Assembly (NCBI GenBank): GCA_902729315.2
Contig: LR746272.1
Location: forward strand, 2,824,035 to 2,888,034
Length of the DNA stretch: 64,000 nucleotides
Source of the DNA: Spirodela intermedia
Lineage: Eukaryota; Streptophyta; Magnoliopsida; Alismatales; Araceae
Reading direction: 5' to 3'
The notes beneath the pieces are model-generated. The model saw only the letters and a list, made by a program, of their open reading frames with translations. It did not search any database and was not told the origin of the DNA. The translations under genes and the position numbers were made by a program. Below are positions 50,310-64,000 of this stretch, piece after piece. The first letter of the stretch is position 1, and each line of letters begins with the position of its first letter.

Positions 50310-53300
50310 CTCCGAGGTATCACCGTAAAAAGCCAAATGGCGATGGCTTTTGAATCATGCATTACCCGTAAACCGGACCTATGCTCGAGTAGACGCTGGT
50401 GACAAGATGTGCCTTATTTTCCGTCCAGACTGATTTTTAAATTCCAATTAGAAGGTGACTTACCCTACCCAGCCCTCGACTCCCAAGCACATTATGTATC
50501 CAGTATTTCTACATATTTCTGCATAAACTAAGTACTTTATGAATAAATAGGCGCAGACGAAACATTCCGATGAAAGTGACTAAGCAAAATAAAAGACCCA
50601 GACTTAGGACCATGTCACTGCTAAAAAGAGTAACACTATAATTCATTTAAGTGGATTCATTTTAGATGTAAATTGAGCAAAAATGTTATAATAGCTTGAC
50701 GTCGACTGAGAGAAAAATAAGCTTGGTTTATGATATGTAGGTTTGCATCGGTCCTATCTCCTTTAAGCTCAATAAACCAAGTTAACACGGTATCACAGTA
50801 TTCCTATGCTACACGCAGTTGAATTCTATAATCATCTTGTAGCTGGCATACTGGCAAGGAAGTTTGTTCTTAAATGGTTATGCACGACCGGTAGATAAGT
50901 CCGCTTCTGATCGTTAACAGTATGTTCACCGACTTTTTCAGAAGCTACAGTGATACTATAATAATGAAGAATTTAGTACAAATTAAATGCGTTATATATC
51001 AATAAAGAGAAGAGAAAAAAGATAGAAGAACTAAAGAAGAGTGAGTAACTAAATGTCCTCTTGTTATCTAGCATGGTTATAGTGAAGGATGATGATGTTG
51101 AACAGAGCGAAAAAAATATATTCATATATTGTATTAATAGGGCTTCTTGAAGATTTTCTCCAATTTGGAAATAAACTATAGTCATATTAATCGTGTCTCG
51201 AAGGTTTCTCAGATTTGTTATGGAATTTTCTATTAGTGTTCTCCCTCTATACGATCCATAGGATTGCTAGTAAGAGTATTCTCCGCCGGTGATGGTCAGC
51301 TGCTCTAGGACAAGACGAAGGTTTATTCGGTGGCTTTTCAAAAGCACATGATGGAATGCTCACTTGATCATGAACTCTGTCATTGATAATAAAAAATATT
51401 AATCATGACCTCAAAATGTTGTCATGCTCATTTGTATTATTCAGTGGTCACGTAACGCGGTGACTTCAAGAAAACCTACTCTTATCATGTCTCTTGATCA
51501 GGCGCCCCACACTACCCTGGTTCTCTCGCAGACCCACGCAGCAAAAGACTATCCAACGGCGACGAGATCGCGGTTTTCATCTCTACCGGGGGACCTCTCA
51601 TCTGATTCTCAGTACTCGGAGGGTCAACATTGCGCGATCAGCAACCGGTGAGACGTCGACGTGGGAGAGAAGGTGGTGTGTTGATATTTTTCCGGACTTT
51701 TCAAGGGTCTTCTCACCTGACAGAAAATCCAAGCTTAGACAGGAAAGACAAGAGTTGATGGCGGCGATGGCGGCGATGGCGGAAGAAAATGCCTGAGTTG
51801 AAAATCTTAGATGACGCGGCGATTTGTTGGCATCCGGCTGGTGGGGTCTGAAGAGAATTAGGCGTCTCTCACTATTGGACCCTCGCAAGGTCACGTATCT
51901 TTCTGATATTTTCATTTTTTTTTACCAGCGATATTCATATCTTTGATATTGGATAGAGATATGCAGAAGCGAAATACCCTTTGCCAGAAAAAATATAAAT
52001 ATTTATGATGTAAAAGACAAGGAACAACTTAGTTTCGGAATTATCACTCTGATTCAGTGAGCGCAAATCAGGCATATAGTTGAACTGAGTCCCATACAAT
52101 TGTATAAAACATTCTTTAGTAAAATTCGTACAAGAAAATAAAATAAATAAATAAAATAAAATAATTCAATGATTTTGATAAACTACTATCTTCTTACCCC
52201 CTTCCTTGATCCATTCTGTGCTATGGGTCATGATGGGTGTGCCTTAGAAGGACACAATGCTGGTAGTTAGGTGGTGGAGGCAGTCCACCATGTTAAGATG
52301 ACCATGACATGTTGATTCACTATGATACAGTCCAAACATTTGATATAATTTTAGTTAGGTCGGATTGATGCATATACATCGAGTTCAAAATGTGATTCCG
52401 ATCTCATATGGGTATGATTGACTGGGTCCGAGGTCTACCATCCTAATTTAAGCACTTGCTGTTAGCATTTCATATCTTCACAGAAAAACTGATCGCCCAT
52501 AATTAAAGTACAAATAAACCATATACACAAGCGTGTAATATCTTGTGGATGCTAAGATCGTTCCCATCAATCCATGTTCAAAGTCACATGCTAAACTAGA
52601 AATGATTTGGGCAATGGGTATCACCATCTCAGATGAATTCACATAAAAGGATGTGATAATAGAATCACAAATAAATATAAATACTGCGCCTTTCATTTCT
52701 AGGAAAAGTTATTTCAAGGCTTAAACAGAAATCAAAATCTTACCCAAATCCTAGAAACCGGTGTAGGTTTAAGGAATTTCAACAACTTTAGTTGAATCTT
52801 TTATTTTTTTCTTACATGGGAGAAACCTGAATTCTCCATGTCTTTTTGCTTTCTTTTAATGATTTTCTGGTTTTTCTTTATAGATGGAAAAGAGTTCTAA
52901 TCAGAACTTCACCTGCATAAGCCATTCAGCTTGTTATATGTACCCTTTTCCCACAATATATAAGCTTTTCCAGCTACGCCATTGACTTCATCATATAATT
53001 CCATAAATATTCAACGTTAATAGGAATACAAGTGTGAGAAAGAAACTGACCTGAACCATAATATTGACCTAGTACAAATATTCGATTGACCCCTAATCGA
53101 ATGGCAGCAAAATTTCCATAAAAAACCAATCCATTGACTTTCTCTTCTATTCCCGCGGTTTTACTGTGGACTTTAATTGTCTTTTTTGTAATCTAGCTCA
53201 TTTTACCCAGGGATTTCTTCAAGGCCGACGGCCGCATCCTTCTTGCTCTTATGTTGTGACGTTACGGAATGGCATCTTATCTAAACCCTAGGCGCATTGA

Positions 53301-54010
53301 CATTCGAACCGGTATAAAGAACCCATACAATACACAGTTAATGTTTCCTAATAAAGAACTGCTCGCTCCGTTCTTCAAGAGGAGAATGCCAGTGGGCATC
53401 TGTAGTTGACGTTCCCTTAAAGACGGTAGAGTTCACACAAGGACCTCCCTCTCTGGCTCCCCTGAATATGATAAGATTGTCAGGAGGCCAGACAGAGAGA
53501 AAAGAGAAGAAAACTCTGTGAGGTAGATTCTCATGGGTTCAGTGCTTCAAGAGATGGTCATTCCTGTTGAGTTCCACATGAGTTGTTAATGGCTTCTAGT
53601 GGAGGAGATGTGGCCACTTCGCCGCGGGTCAACAGGATCTGTTCAACGTGGAGTTGGCGGCGTTAGTCGTGCACATGATCAACATAAATGTCCATGCGGC
53701 TAAATCAAATGGCCTGTGGCCGTTAGCCACTAATGTCTGGCGACAGCGACTGTAGATCATGAGCTATTAAGAATGACCAGTGTCGTTCGTTCGGCTGCCT
53801 CGATGGGAGTCCCCCCGTGGTGTCCCCTCGTAGGTCTTCTTGTTCTCTCTCCCTTTCTCTCTGTCCCCCCTCTCCGATAGAGATAGATATGTGGATGCAT
53901 ATGCATACACCCACCGACCTACCTTCCCACCTAAAATCTATGAGCCCACTTTCTTGTATATATCCATAAATCGCCCCATGCGTCTTGATCTCCTTTTGTG
54001 TAGGTATCTA
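50310..54010. other. Gene-free intergenic DNA
   Basis: Largely AT-rich sequence without recognisable genes. It contains an (AAAT)n-like tract near 52135-52165. A moderately GC-rich island at 51420-51850 has short overlapping ORFs on both strands but no domain or splice evidence. Confidence 0.4.
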
Positions 54011-54013
54011 CAT

Positions 54014-54269
54014 TCTCTCTCTCTCTCTCTCATAGTTTCTCTTCACAGTCATCTATCTAACCTATCTTTCGATCTGGGTGCTCTGACCTACCTATGAGTA
54101 CATCCGTTCCTCTTTCTCTACAATCCATCACTCCCACATCTGGTTCTATTCTCTCTCTCTCATTTTCTCTTCACAGTCATCTATCTAAACTTCTTTCGAT
54201 CTGGGTGCTCTGACCTACCTATGAGTACATCCTGTCCCTCTTTGTCTACAATATATCACTCCCACCTGT
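54014..54269 (+). repeat. 128-bp tandem duplication with CT repeats
   Basis: CTTCACAGTCATCTATCTAA at 54041 recurs at 54169, and the copies continue through TCTGGGTGCTCTGACCTACC and GAGTACATCC to ATCACTCCCAC. Each copy starts with a (CT)n run. A third CT run followed by (CA)n at 54300-54315 marks the end. The copies are close in sequence. Confidence 0.9.
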
Positions 54270-54621
54270 CGTTATATACTCTCTCTCTCTCTCTCTCAGA
54301 CACACACACACACACATTCACATTTTCACAGGCTCCCACACGCTCATACGTATAGACCTATTGACTACAACTTCCACGTCGACGGTTGCCAGGCGCCATT
54401 CGTCTTGCCTTGGTTAATATAAACATCTCTGATGCCCTGTCATTCACGTGCCCCTCAGCCGCCGATATAACATCCATGAACTCGGAGAGGAATTTGATTC
54501 CCAATGGACGGTCCATATAGCAAGACACTCAACAGAGTTGAAGTTTCGATTATTATGGGTCAAAGCCACTTCTTTGGAGAGGTCTCCCCCTAAGACCGTG
54601 TTTCCCCTTTTTATAATGCAT

Positions 54622-54623
<2 letters not shown>

Positions 54624-54654
<31 letters not shown>

Positions 54655-54690
54655 TGAGAGAGCGAGCGAGCGAGAGAGAGAGAGAGAGAG
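54624..54690 (+). repeat. Compound (GT)n-(GA)n microsatellite
   Basis: About 14 GT units at 54624-54651 followed by GAGC and GA repeats to 54690. It lies about 1 kb upstream of the WRKY start codon. Confidence 0.93.
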
Positions 54691-54852
54691 GAGGAGGAAG
54701 TCTTCGGGTTGACATCACCGAAGCGCTGGTCCCAACGCTTGTGTCTTCGGCTGCTCCATCAATGAGATCACAGCGAGAGAATAGTCTAATCGGCGTCCAA
54801 TAGGCTAATGAAGATATGGTATATAACCGGACCCTAGGGTTGGCTGGACCCA

Positions 54853-55595
54853 AGTCAAACCATGCTTAACCCGAGTCCAGAGTCGCACGAGGTCGCTAGT
54901 CAATATTAAACTCTGTTATTGCTTGCGAGCTGAAACCTTCATTAATTTGACGTGCATGGCGGCCCATGAATAGGGTTGTGGATCCAAGGAAAATAAAATA
55001 TGAAACCGATGGACGATTGTCCTCCAAAAAATTTCCAATTTCAACAGCTCCCTTATTGCAACAGATCTCGCATACATGCCCTTTAACGGCCTCTTTCCGA
55101 GCGCGACTGCCGCATGTTATCGAAACTTTATGCGTGCGGATCGAAGAGGGTAGGGGGTTTTACGCAATTGTTTCTTTAACAAAGGACTTAATCGGAAGAA
55201 CGAAGGCTCAAAACATGGTTGGAGGGTTGACGTTGGGACATCTGAACGGGATCAATCGCAAGAGAAGTACCGCAAGACGGAAGGCTATGGTTATTATAAT
55301 TACCGTCCGTCGTCATCGCCCTTCCGCACCAGACAACCCTCGAGACTTCTTCGCCGGAGAGAGGTTTCATCCCGTGACAGGCAGGTAAACGAGTCACACG
55401 TATGACTCAGTACTTCCCAAAGCGTGTTGGGGACGGTTGAGGTGGACCCCGCCTTCATATTTCGAGCGCTGACCGGAGCAACCGGAGCATCCCCGGTCAA
55501 CTGATCGGCGAGAAGAGAACAAAAGGGGAGCCCTGAAATCCATCCGCCCGTTCATCTTCCAGCGCTTCCTGCGCGCTGTCGAGGGCGGCTTGACT
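54853..55595. promoter_or_regulatory. W-box motifs upstream of the WRKY gene
   Basis: Four TTGACY motifs, the core bound by WRKY factors, lie within 820 bp of the WRKY ATG: minus-strand TTGACT at 54853-54858 and 54898-54903, minus-strand TTGACC at 55495-55500, and plus-strand TTGACT at 55590-55595. W-boxes in WRKY promoters often allow auto- or cross-regulation. The motif is short, so chance matches are possible. Confidence 0.45.
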
Positions 55596-55672
55596 TCTCT
55601 GGCCTTCTCTAGAAGGGAAGAAATAAGGGGGAGGAGGTGGGGAGGGAGGGAGGGAGGGAAGGAGGCTGCACC

Positions 55673-58122
<2,450 letters not shown>

Positions 58123-60589
58123 AGGTTCTGATGAGGTACGCTATATATTTTTTTCCTCGATGACCTTGAATAATGCTGTCCTCGGCGTTGTTCTGGTGAT
58201 CGACTCGAAACCAAGGCTTCTGATTAACCAGTGGGTGAATTGTTGAATATCTTCTTACCACCGTAACCTTTAGTGGGAAATTTCCCAAGGAACTGTTGAT
58301 TTACAACAATTCTTGCTAGTGTCCATCATTGCCAGGATCACGATTAGTTCCTCAGTCATGCCACTAAGTGGGAAGAGGCATACGTCGCCAAAGAGAGACT
58401 TCTAGATATCTCTAGATTTAGAAGCATGTCCAAGTTAACGAACTACACTCCACAAATAAAGCAAAATGACTGCTGCATGAAGATAACGACTGGTTTGACT
58501 TAGAAGATGAAACCTCTAAGTCATCTTTTAAGTTTACAATTTTTTTAATCATATATCTCATCAACATTTACGAGTTTAAAGTCATCAGCAATCCGATCAT
58601 AACCTGTTCATTGCGGTTCTTTGGGTATTCTTGAGTGTAATTCTCACCTTGTCTGAAGTATCTGATTCGTGAGATCTAGAACCATCTCTGTGCATAATGA
58701 AGATTTGTGAAATTCTGAACTTAACAAGAAAATTTGCCGTGAAATTAAACTGTATACCTCTCGCTCAAGTTAATCATAGGCATATTTTTCAGCTTGCTCA
58801 ACGGGCAAGTACCTTAACAGCTTAATAAAAATAAAAAAATTGATTTTCAGCAGTAATTATGAATATATTGTTCTTTAGTAAGGCTTGATTTATCTTCCAA
58901 GCCATGTATAGTGATGTTGTTTCAAGTCAATAATCTAGATAAGATCATTCTACTTATAAAATATAGTCCTTGTAAATTTTTAATTTTATATGATAACACA
59001 ATTTATAATATTTGACTTTCAATATATAATACAATGTCCTTGTAGTGTTATATTTTAGGTCTCACTAAGATCAAGAAAAGGGGGGTTGAATTGATTTACT
59101 CTATTCTTAAATTTTTTATCTTCGATATTATATATATAATGCATAGGCTTGATTCTAATACTTCAATCATATGTGCCATATACTTTGTTTTGAGCATTTT
59201 TTAAATAACTTCTCAATTGGGTTTCATGAGGAAATGTAGGGGGAAACTGGTCATATACATTGTTAATATACCCTTCATTTAGCCTAACGAAAACTTTCGT
59301 TCAACTTAGCGTGCACTACTAACGCACATTGCAGCACATATATGCATCACACCTTAGATCATTTCTTTAAGTATACCTAATCTTTAGCTTATTCGGTTCA
59401 AATCGAAACTTACTCTAATGTAGACAATCTAATTGGACTATTTTGGCTATACACATCAGAATAAAAATTTATCCACTTACATCAAAAATAAAATTTATGA
59501 TTTGACAATGGTATTTCCTAAATGTCTATCATTTAATGTTTTTTCCTTTTGGATGGTAAAGTGTAAAATATGACCCAATTACTAGGATGCGATGGTTGAA
59601 GAAGGCATATAAAATTTGATGAAGGATCATAGTTTTTGTAAGGTTAGCTCTTATGCTTATTTTTTTATTTTTCATGTAAATAGTTTTTTATTTCTGTCTC
59701 GAATTTTCAAAGGAGAAGTCGCGTTGCAAGGATGTCATTTTTTTTGGGCCTACGCGTTGCCAATCTGGTCCCATCTCAGGCCCATTGACGAGCCTGGGCG
59801 GTACTCAGGGCTGTTTACCGGGCGTGGGAGAGAGGAAGTGCTTGCTGCTCAGGGAGGAGGTTGCCGGATAGTGGTGAGGATGGGGAGGGCGAGGAGATAG
59901 GGGGGCCGCAGCAGTGATAAGCGGAAGGATAATTGATATTAATTTAAACATACGTATATAAACATTCCATTGTTCAATAAGCTAAACATATAATCCTTTT
60001 ATGTTTTCCTTTTTAACAAAGAGGGGGGATGGTTGCATTGCATGTAAAGCGTTGACAATGAAATCTCTATTTGTTGACTCTTGAGAAAAATTGTCAAGCT
60101 TCTAGTCAAATGCTGACAGAATGTCAACCATCAATCAAAGTTGTCACATGAAGTGTGTTTAATTCACTTGGACCAGCTGAAGTAGACTTTTTTTTAACAT
60201 GACGCATTAGAAACTTTCTAAGTGCAACCAGTTAAAATTGAGCTCACGATATAAGTTTCAAGGGTACTAAAAGCTTCAAAAAGTCAAAAGTATTTCTATG
60301 AATGCACATACTTAGTGCCCTCTAAATTTATCCACTTTGGGGTTGTAAAATCAATAGAATTCAGGTTCCACAGTCAACGCGTGGATCCAATCTCTAAAAC
60401 ACGATGTCATCTCTCTCCTATGCCCATCTCTCGTCTAATATAACGTATGATTGTTGAAAAATCTCATACCAAGGATACAAGGAAAGATAAAGGAATCGGA
60501 CGTAAAATGGCACCATTCTCCAGCTCTCTGGACGGAAAAAGTCGGACTTGTTCTCGCCGCCGCCGCCACCGCCGCCGCATCCACCGTCG
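58123..60589. other. Intergenic DNA between the WRKY and NHL genes
   Basis: Holds the WRKY 3' UTR, then AT-rich DNA with no supported gene. A segment near 59060-59100 (GATCAAGAAAAGGGGGGTTG then AATTGATT) resembles motifs common in plant LTR elements and may be a repeat fragment. A short ORF at 59616-59900 has no recognised domain. Confidence 0.4.
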
Positions 60590-61516
60590 CTAAACGTTTA
60601 ATCCGGTGACTCCGCATTGCTTTTCCGTCACAGATTGCCTCCTCGGGCTGATTACGATCGCGCAGCCCACCGACACCTGCTCCAAACGAGATCGAGCCTC
60701 AGTTTCCGCGGTGAGTAAAAGAGGAAGATACCCCGGAAGAGGAGATCAATTAATTAATTACGAAAACTTTCAATTCCACTTATGAAAGTGATGCAGATTG
60801 CGAGCAGTGGTGATAAAGGCGATGCGTTGCTTGCGGCCCACCTGTACGCGAGGGGAGGTGATGCCGAGGAAGCGTATCTTGGCGCCCACGTCACCGGCGA
60901 CGTTGAGCTCGACGCGGTCGCTGACTGAGGCGTCTCGGACGAGCTGGACGGCGTCGGTCTGGAGGATGTCAACCCGGTCAACCACCACGGAGGCCTGCAC
61001 CAGGCGGGTTGACCTGGCCGGCTGGTCAAACCCCGGAATCTCCGCCACCCCCAGCGCCACCCCGTGGTACATGACCGTGAAGCTCGATGGCCCGTACTTT
61101 ATTCCCACTCTGTTGGGGTTCTCCGCCGTGAAGAGCATTGTGAGGTTGAGCGTAAGGTAAGCCGCCGAGCTGCCGCCGCCGCCGCCGCCGGCGGTCGGCG
61201 TGGTGAGGAGGAGGTAGCTGACGGCCACCTGTTGGAGGTCGAAGTGGGGCTTCTTGGGCTTGACGACGAGGGCGATGACCAGGGCGACGGCGGCGACGAG
61301 GAGGGAGATGAAAGTGAGGAGGAGTAATAAACAGCAACAACAGCCTTTCACGGAGGCGACTGTTGACGAAGAACGGTGAGCCGCCGTGTAGCGGCATCTC
61401 GACGGCGGCCGTGGCGGGGGCGGAGCTGGATAGAAGTCACGAGGCAGCCACCGCTGCTGGTTGCTAACCCGGCCATTGCTATGGTTGTCCTCCCCGTTGG
61501 CCAGAGACGAAGACAT
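60590..61516 (-). CDS. NDR1/HIN1-like (NHL) LEA_2 domain protein
   Basis: A single-pass membrane protein of the NHL family, which includes NDR1 and is linked to defence and cell-surface stress responses. There are two coding exons on the minus strand, 61516-60842 and 60676-60590, with a 165-bp GT-AG intron (CAG|GTGGGC, GAGCAG|GTG); 253 residues. The N-terminus is cytosolic and Pro-rich (PAPPPPRPP, 30-38), followed by a Cys cluster (CCCC, 59-62), a possible acylation site, and a hydrophobic membrane segment (about 63-85). The rest is the LEA_2 domain: YLTLNLTMLFTAENPNRVGIKY contains the family NPN motif, and YHGVALG follows. Exon 2 supplies the conserved end VSVGCAIVISPR and KQCGVTG; the usual Asp in VSVDC is Gly here. 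The ATG at 61514-61516 is preferred over an upstream non-ATG extension. Gly-rich and Ala-rich runs come from GCC-type repeats. Confidence 0.88.
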
Positions 61517-62288
61517 CTCTTTCTTTCTCTCTCTCTCTCTGACTTCTCGGCCCACCGAGCTTCCACTGGGACGAAGAAAAGAGGCGGCGGAGTGGGGGAT
61601 CTATGGCGTGCTATCCTCTCCACTTTTCCGACGGAACACGTGCGCCGCTGCAGCTTCCGAGGACGACGGCGCTGCGTGGTTTCTCTCACCGGCCCCCACG
61701 TCTTCAATCTTTCATCGAGCTCCCCCTCACTGGTCACGCTTTTAGCTGTCCATTTCTTTCAGAAGCAGAAAGAAGAAAGCTTCAAGCATACCGGACAGGA
61801 TCATTGCAGCGTGACTAGACTTTGTATAGCTTTCGCACCCCGCTTTTCCTTGTCTAAATACCTCATGGATCCCTACGATGACTTGTCACCTCTCTCTCTC
61901 TCTCTCTCGCTAGCTTAAGAGGCGTTCCAGGGAACCTTTTGATGGCTGTGCCCAAACGTTCAATCAGGCCCACCCTTCAGTTATCGGGCCCAAACCATTC
62001 TCAGGCCATTCTCAGCAGGCCCAACCCATCGACAGACATCTCTTACCACACTATGAAAATCTCCAGCGACCACAAGTAAAAATCAGACCTTTCTTCACAG
62101 AAAATGGAGGCATCCCCTCAATCCTACAAGAAACAGAAGACCCACATGAACCTCCATGTGGGTCTTGGACAGCCCACATGGAGATTCTGAGATGGCCGCA
62201 ACCCCCTTCCTCCCTCCATTTACAGTAGATGAACAACTCATCCCGACCCAGAGCAGAAGACAGCCGCCATGGACGGGTTCCTAAGCTC
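61517..62288 (-). promoter_or_regulatory. NHL promoter region and TMEM50 3' flank
   Basis: The stretch lies between two genes both read on the minus strand. It has CT-rich microsatellites at about 61526-61540 and 61892-61909. GGCCCA site II-type motifs occur at 61968-61973 and near 61989 and 62013. The right half, up to 62288, should contain the TMEM50 3' UTR. A possible stem-loop lies at 62140-62163. No additional gene is seen. Confidence 0.45.
62140..62163 (-). other. Possible stem-loop in the TMEM50 3' UTR
   Basis: ACCCACATG and CATGTGGGT form a perfect 9-bp stem around a 6-base loop. A third copy of the arm, CCCACATG, follows at 62173-62180. It may be an RNA hairpin in the TMEM50 3' UTR or a palindromic protein site. 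No function is evident. Confidence 0.35.
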
Positions 62289-62565
62289 TTACTCGGAATG
62301 GCAAGTCCAGTAGATCATCCCACTGAAACCAGAATATTCAAAGAATCAGAGGCCGGGGGGGTTCCAATAACGTTTTGCAAGACAGGAAAGTGACGAGGTT
62401 GTAGGGATCAACCTGATCAAGATGAACACACATTGGAGGACGCCGGCGGTGCCAGTCCAGGCCGAGGGTCCCTTGTCGGTGAGGGCGTCCTGCACAAGAA
62501 GGCCTACAGAGGCGGCGAGGGAGACAAAAGAGACCACATAGGCCAGGAAGAGCCAGAGCTTCACC
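62289..62565 (-). CDS. TMEM50/UPF0220 family membrane protein, C-terminal exons, partial
   Basis: The last two coding exons of a small multi-pass membrane protein related to human TMEM50A/B and yeast Vps68 (UPF0220), found in the secretory and endosomal system with poorly defined function. The exons are 62565-62413 and 62322-62289 on the minus strand, joined by a 90-bp intron (ATCAG|GTTGAT, TTTCAG|TGGG). Together they encode about 62 residues: a membrane segment KLWLFLAYVVSFVSLAASVG, a loop with GPSAWTGTAGVLQ, a second segment and the end SGMIYWTCHSE, matching the family ending YWTSHSE. The final exon is only 34 bases. The first base of 62565 completes a split codon, so a preceding exon ending in AG is expected to the right. 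I could not find one before the window edge; the first two transmembrane segments are missing. Confidence 0.88.
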
Positions 62566-64000
62566 CTGCAATGCCAAAAGAAGCCCTGTCGGAAGAGGAT
62601 CATCTGGGCACAATGCGAGCAAAGGATTCCATAAAAAGTATGAAAATTGCCAATGTGGGGATACCAGAAATGTTAATTGGCCGATTAAGTGGGGTTCTTA
62701 AGTTATATCAGCTGACGATGGGATTATCGCAAGTTTTGACAAAATAAATTTAATGTGGCATACTTTCTTACTGATTTTGGATCGGTTGCAGGAATAAAAT
62801 CAATCAAAAAAGGGGGTATCAAGACTGTTCCTGCTCCAGGCATATCTGCTCAGACAACTTCAACCAGAAGGTGGGAGGGGAGGGATTTAATCCTTTGAAA
62901 GCTGATGAACGAAGAAGAGTGAGTTGTTGGCCCATAGTTGAAAGATATGAAATAAGAAACCATTAGAAGCCTCTCAGGTTTCCAAGCGAGAGGATAAGTC
63001 ATCCTTTCTTCGAGAACTCAAGGGACCACCAGCCCATAATTTCACCACACAGAGCTCATGGAATCGCTTCGAACTACGGATCCAAGAGATTCCCCTTCCA
63101 ATTGGCATAGTTGAGTGGCCACGTAAATTGGTAATTGGGGTCAGTGGAGCTGACTGAAGAAGGGAAGGTACTAGAAAAGGAATGTAGCGCGTGACATTAT
63201 TTTTATTAAGAACAGTAATATCTCAAGGCTGTAGAGGGATATATTCCAGGCTCTAGATATTGTGACAACTGACGTTGAGATGCATATAAGTAATGGGAGA
63301 AGAGTTTTATTCTATATTCTAAGAAGAAAAGTTTAGAAAAGGTTTTATGCTTCTGATCATCAAAGGCTTAGATTTAGAAAAGAAAATCTCCTGGGCTTCT
63401 GGAGTAGACATGGGATGATGAAAATAGAAGAGAAGTAGATCCTCAGTCAAGCCAAATTATCATAAAACAGAAAAATAAACGTCCAAGAGGCAACTCGGGT
63501 TTGGAAACCTGCAACAAAGTTCTGAAGCATATCACAACAAAACTATTAGTATGTGATCCCCTCGCCTTGCGCATGGAGATGAAAGGGGATCACAACGTTT
63601 GGCGAATTACCTTGAAAAGCTTCGCACCATTTGTTGTGAGAGAAAAAGGCATATTTTTAAAAGGCAGAACTGGTCAAACGATAGTGTTCAGTAGTCAATA
63701 TAACAAGTCAAACAACAGATGAAACTCTTTTCAGAGGATGAGTATAAGTCTTCTATTTAAGGTCATTTAAGTTTCCGAGTACATTCTGACTACCTCAGCT
63801 GGGAGCTCACGGCGACCGTTGGTGCAAGTACCTTCATTTATTTTTATTTTTGTATTTAATGATTAGGTGGTATCACCCACTACGAAAAACAGTATTTTTG
63901 GAATATAAAAAGATGCAAAGACTTATGTCATATGTAGGAAAATAATAAATATTAACTTGATTCACCGACTGAAACACAAATTATAGAACAGGGAGACATC
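62566..64000 (-). other. Intron or upstream DNA of the TMEM50 gene
   Basis: From the splice acceptor at 62566-62575 to the window edge no exon of the TMEM50 N-terminal half was recognised, so this is probably one intron of at least 1.4 kb. No other gene or clear mobile element was found. Confidence 0.45.

Noticed and set aside
61376-61918. 180-codon plus-strand ORF
   Set aside because: It overlaps the NHL exon in antisense and runs into CT repeats (Leu-Ser runs). No domain is visible.

Overview
This is nuclear DNA from a flowering plant. Spliced genes of land-plant families (nitrate reductase, separase, a DUF1644 protein, a MEKK1-type MAPKKK, a group IIb WRKY factor, an NDR1/HIN1-like protein and a TMEM50/UPF0220 protein) sit in AT-rich intergenic DNA with decayed retrotransposons and many CT/GA microsatellites. 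Some genes (nitrate reductase end, DUF1644, NHL exon 1) are very GC-rich at third codon positions. Others (separase) are AT-rich with long introns. That mix fits a monocot, but I cannot name the species.

Layout. Positions 1-353 hold the 3' end of a nitrate reductase gene. From about 0.6 to 9.6 kb lies AT-rich, gene-free DNA bounded by a decayed inverted repeat of roughly 1.2 kb per arm, with a LINE reverse-transcriptase relic inside. A separase gene runs from 10305 to 29136 on the plus strand. I rebuilt 27 exons with consistent reading phase, giving about 2260 residues. Its third intron carries a small, internally deleted Ty1/Copia element with both LTRs. Convergent to it on the minus strand is a single-coding-exon DUF1644 gene (31016-32173) with an apparent 2.6-kb intron in its 5' leader. 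A MEKK1-like MAPKKK (37347-46866, plus, 8 exons, 640 residues) follows; its leader contains a 146-bp tandem duplication.

From 46.9 to 55.6 kb I see no convincing gene, only microsatellites, two local tandem duplications and purine/pyrimidine-biased tracts. A WRKY gene of the WRKY9/61/72 type (55673-58122, plus, 5 exons, 488 residues) comes next, with W-box motifs upstream. An NHL/LEA_2 gene (60590-61516, minus, 2 exons, 253 residues) and the last two coding exons of a TMEM50/UPF0220 gene (62289-62565, minus) close the window; the upstream exons of the latter were not found.

The genes act in separate processes: nitrate assimilation, chromosome segregation, stress and immune signalling, and membrane biology. 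The MAPKKK, WRKY and NHL families are all often linked to plant defence and lie within 25 kb, but nothing in the sequence shows they act together. I did not find a clearly new biological system. The most interesting points are the inverted-repeat block, the Copia insertion in the separase gene, E2F and site II motifs in the separase promoter, and the duplicated leader of the MAPKKK gene.
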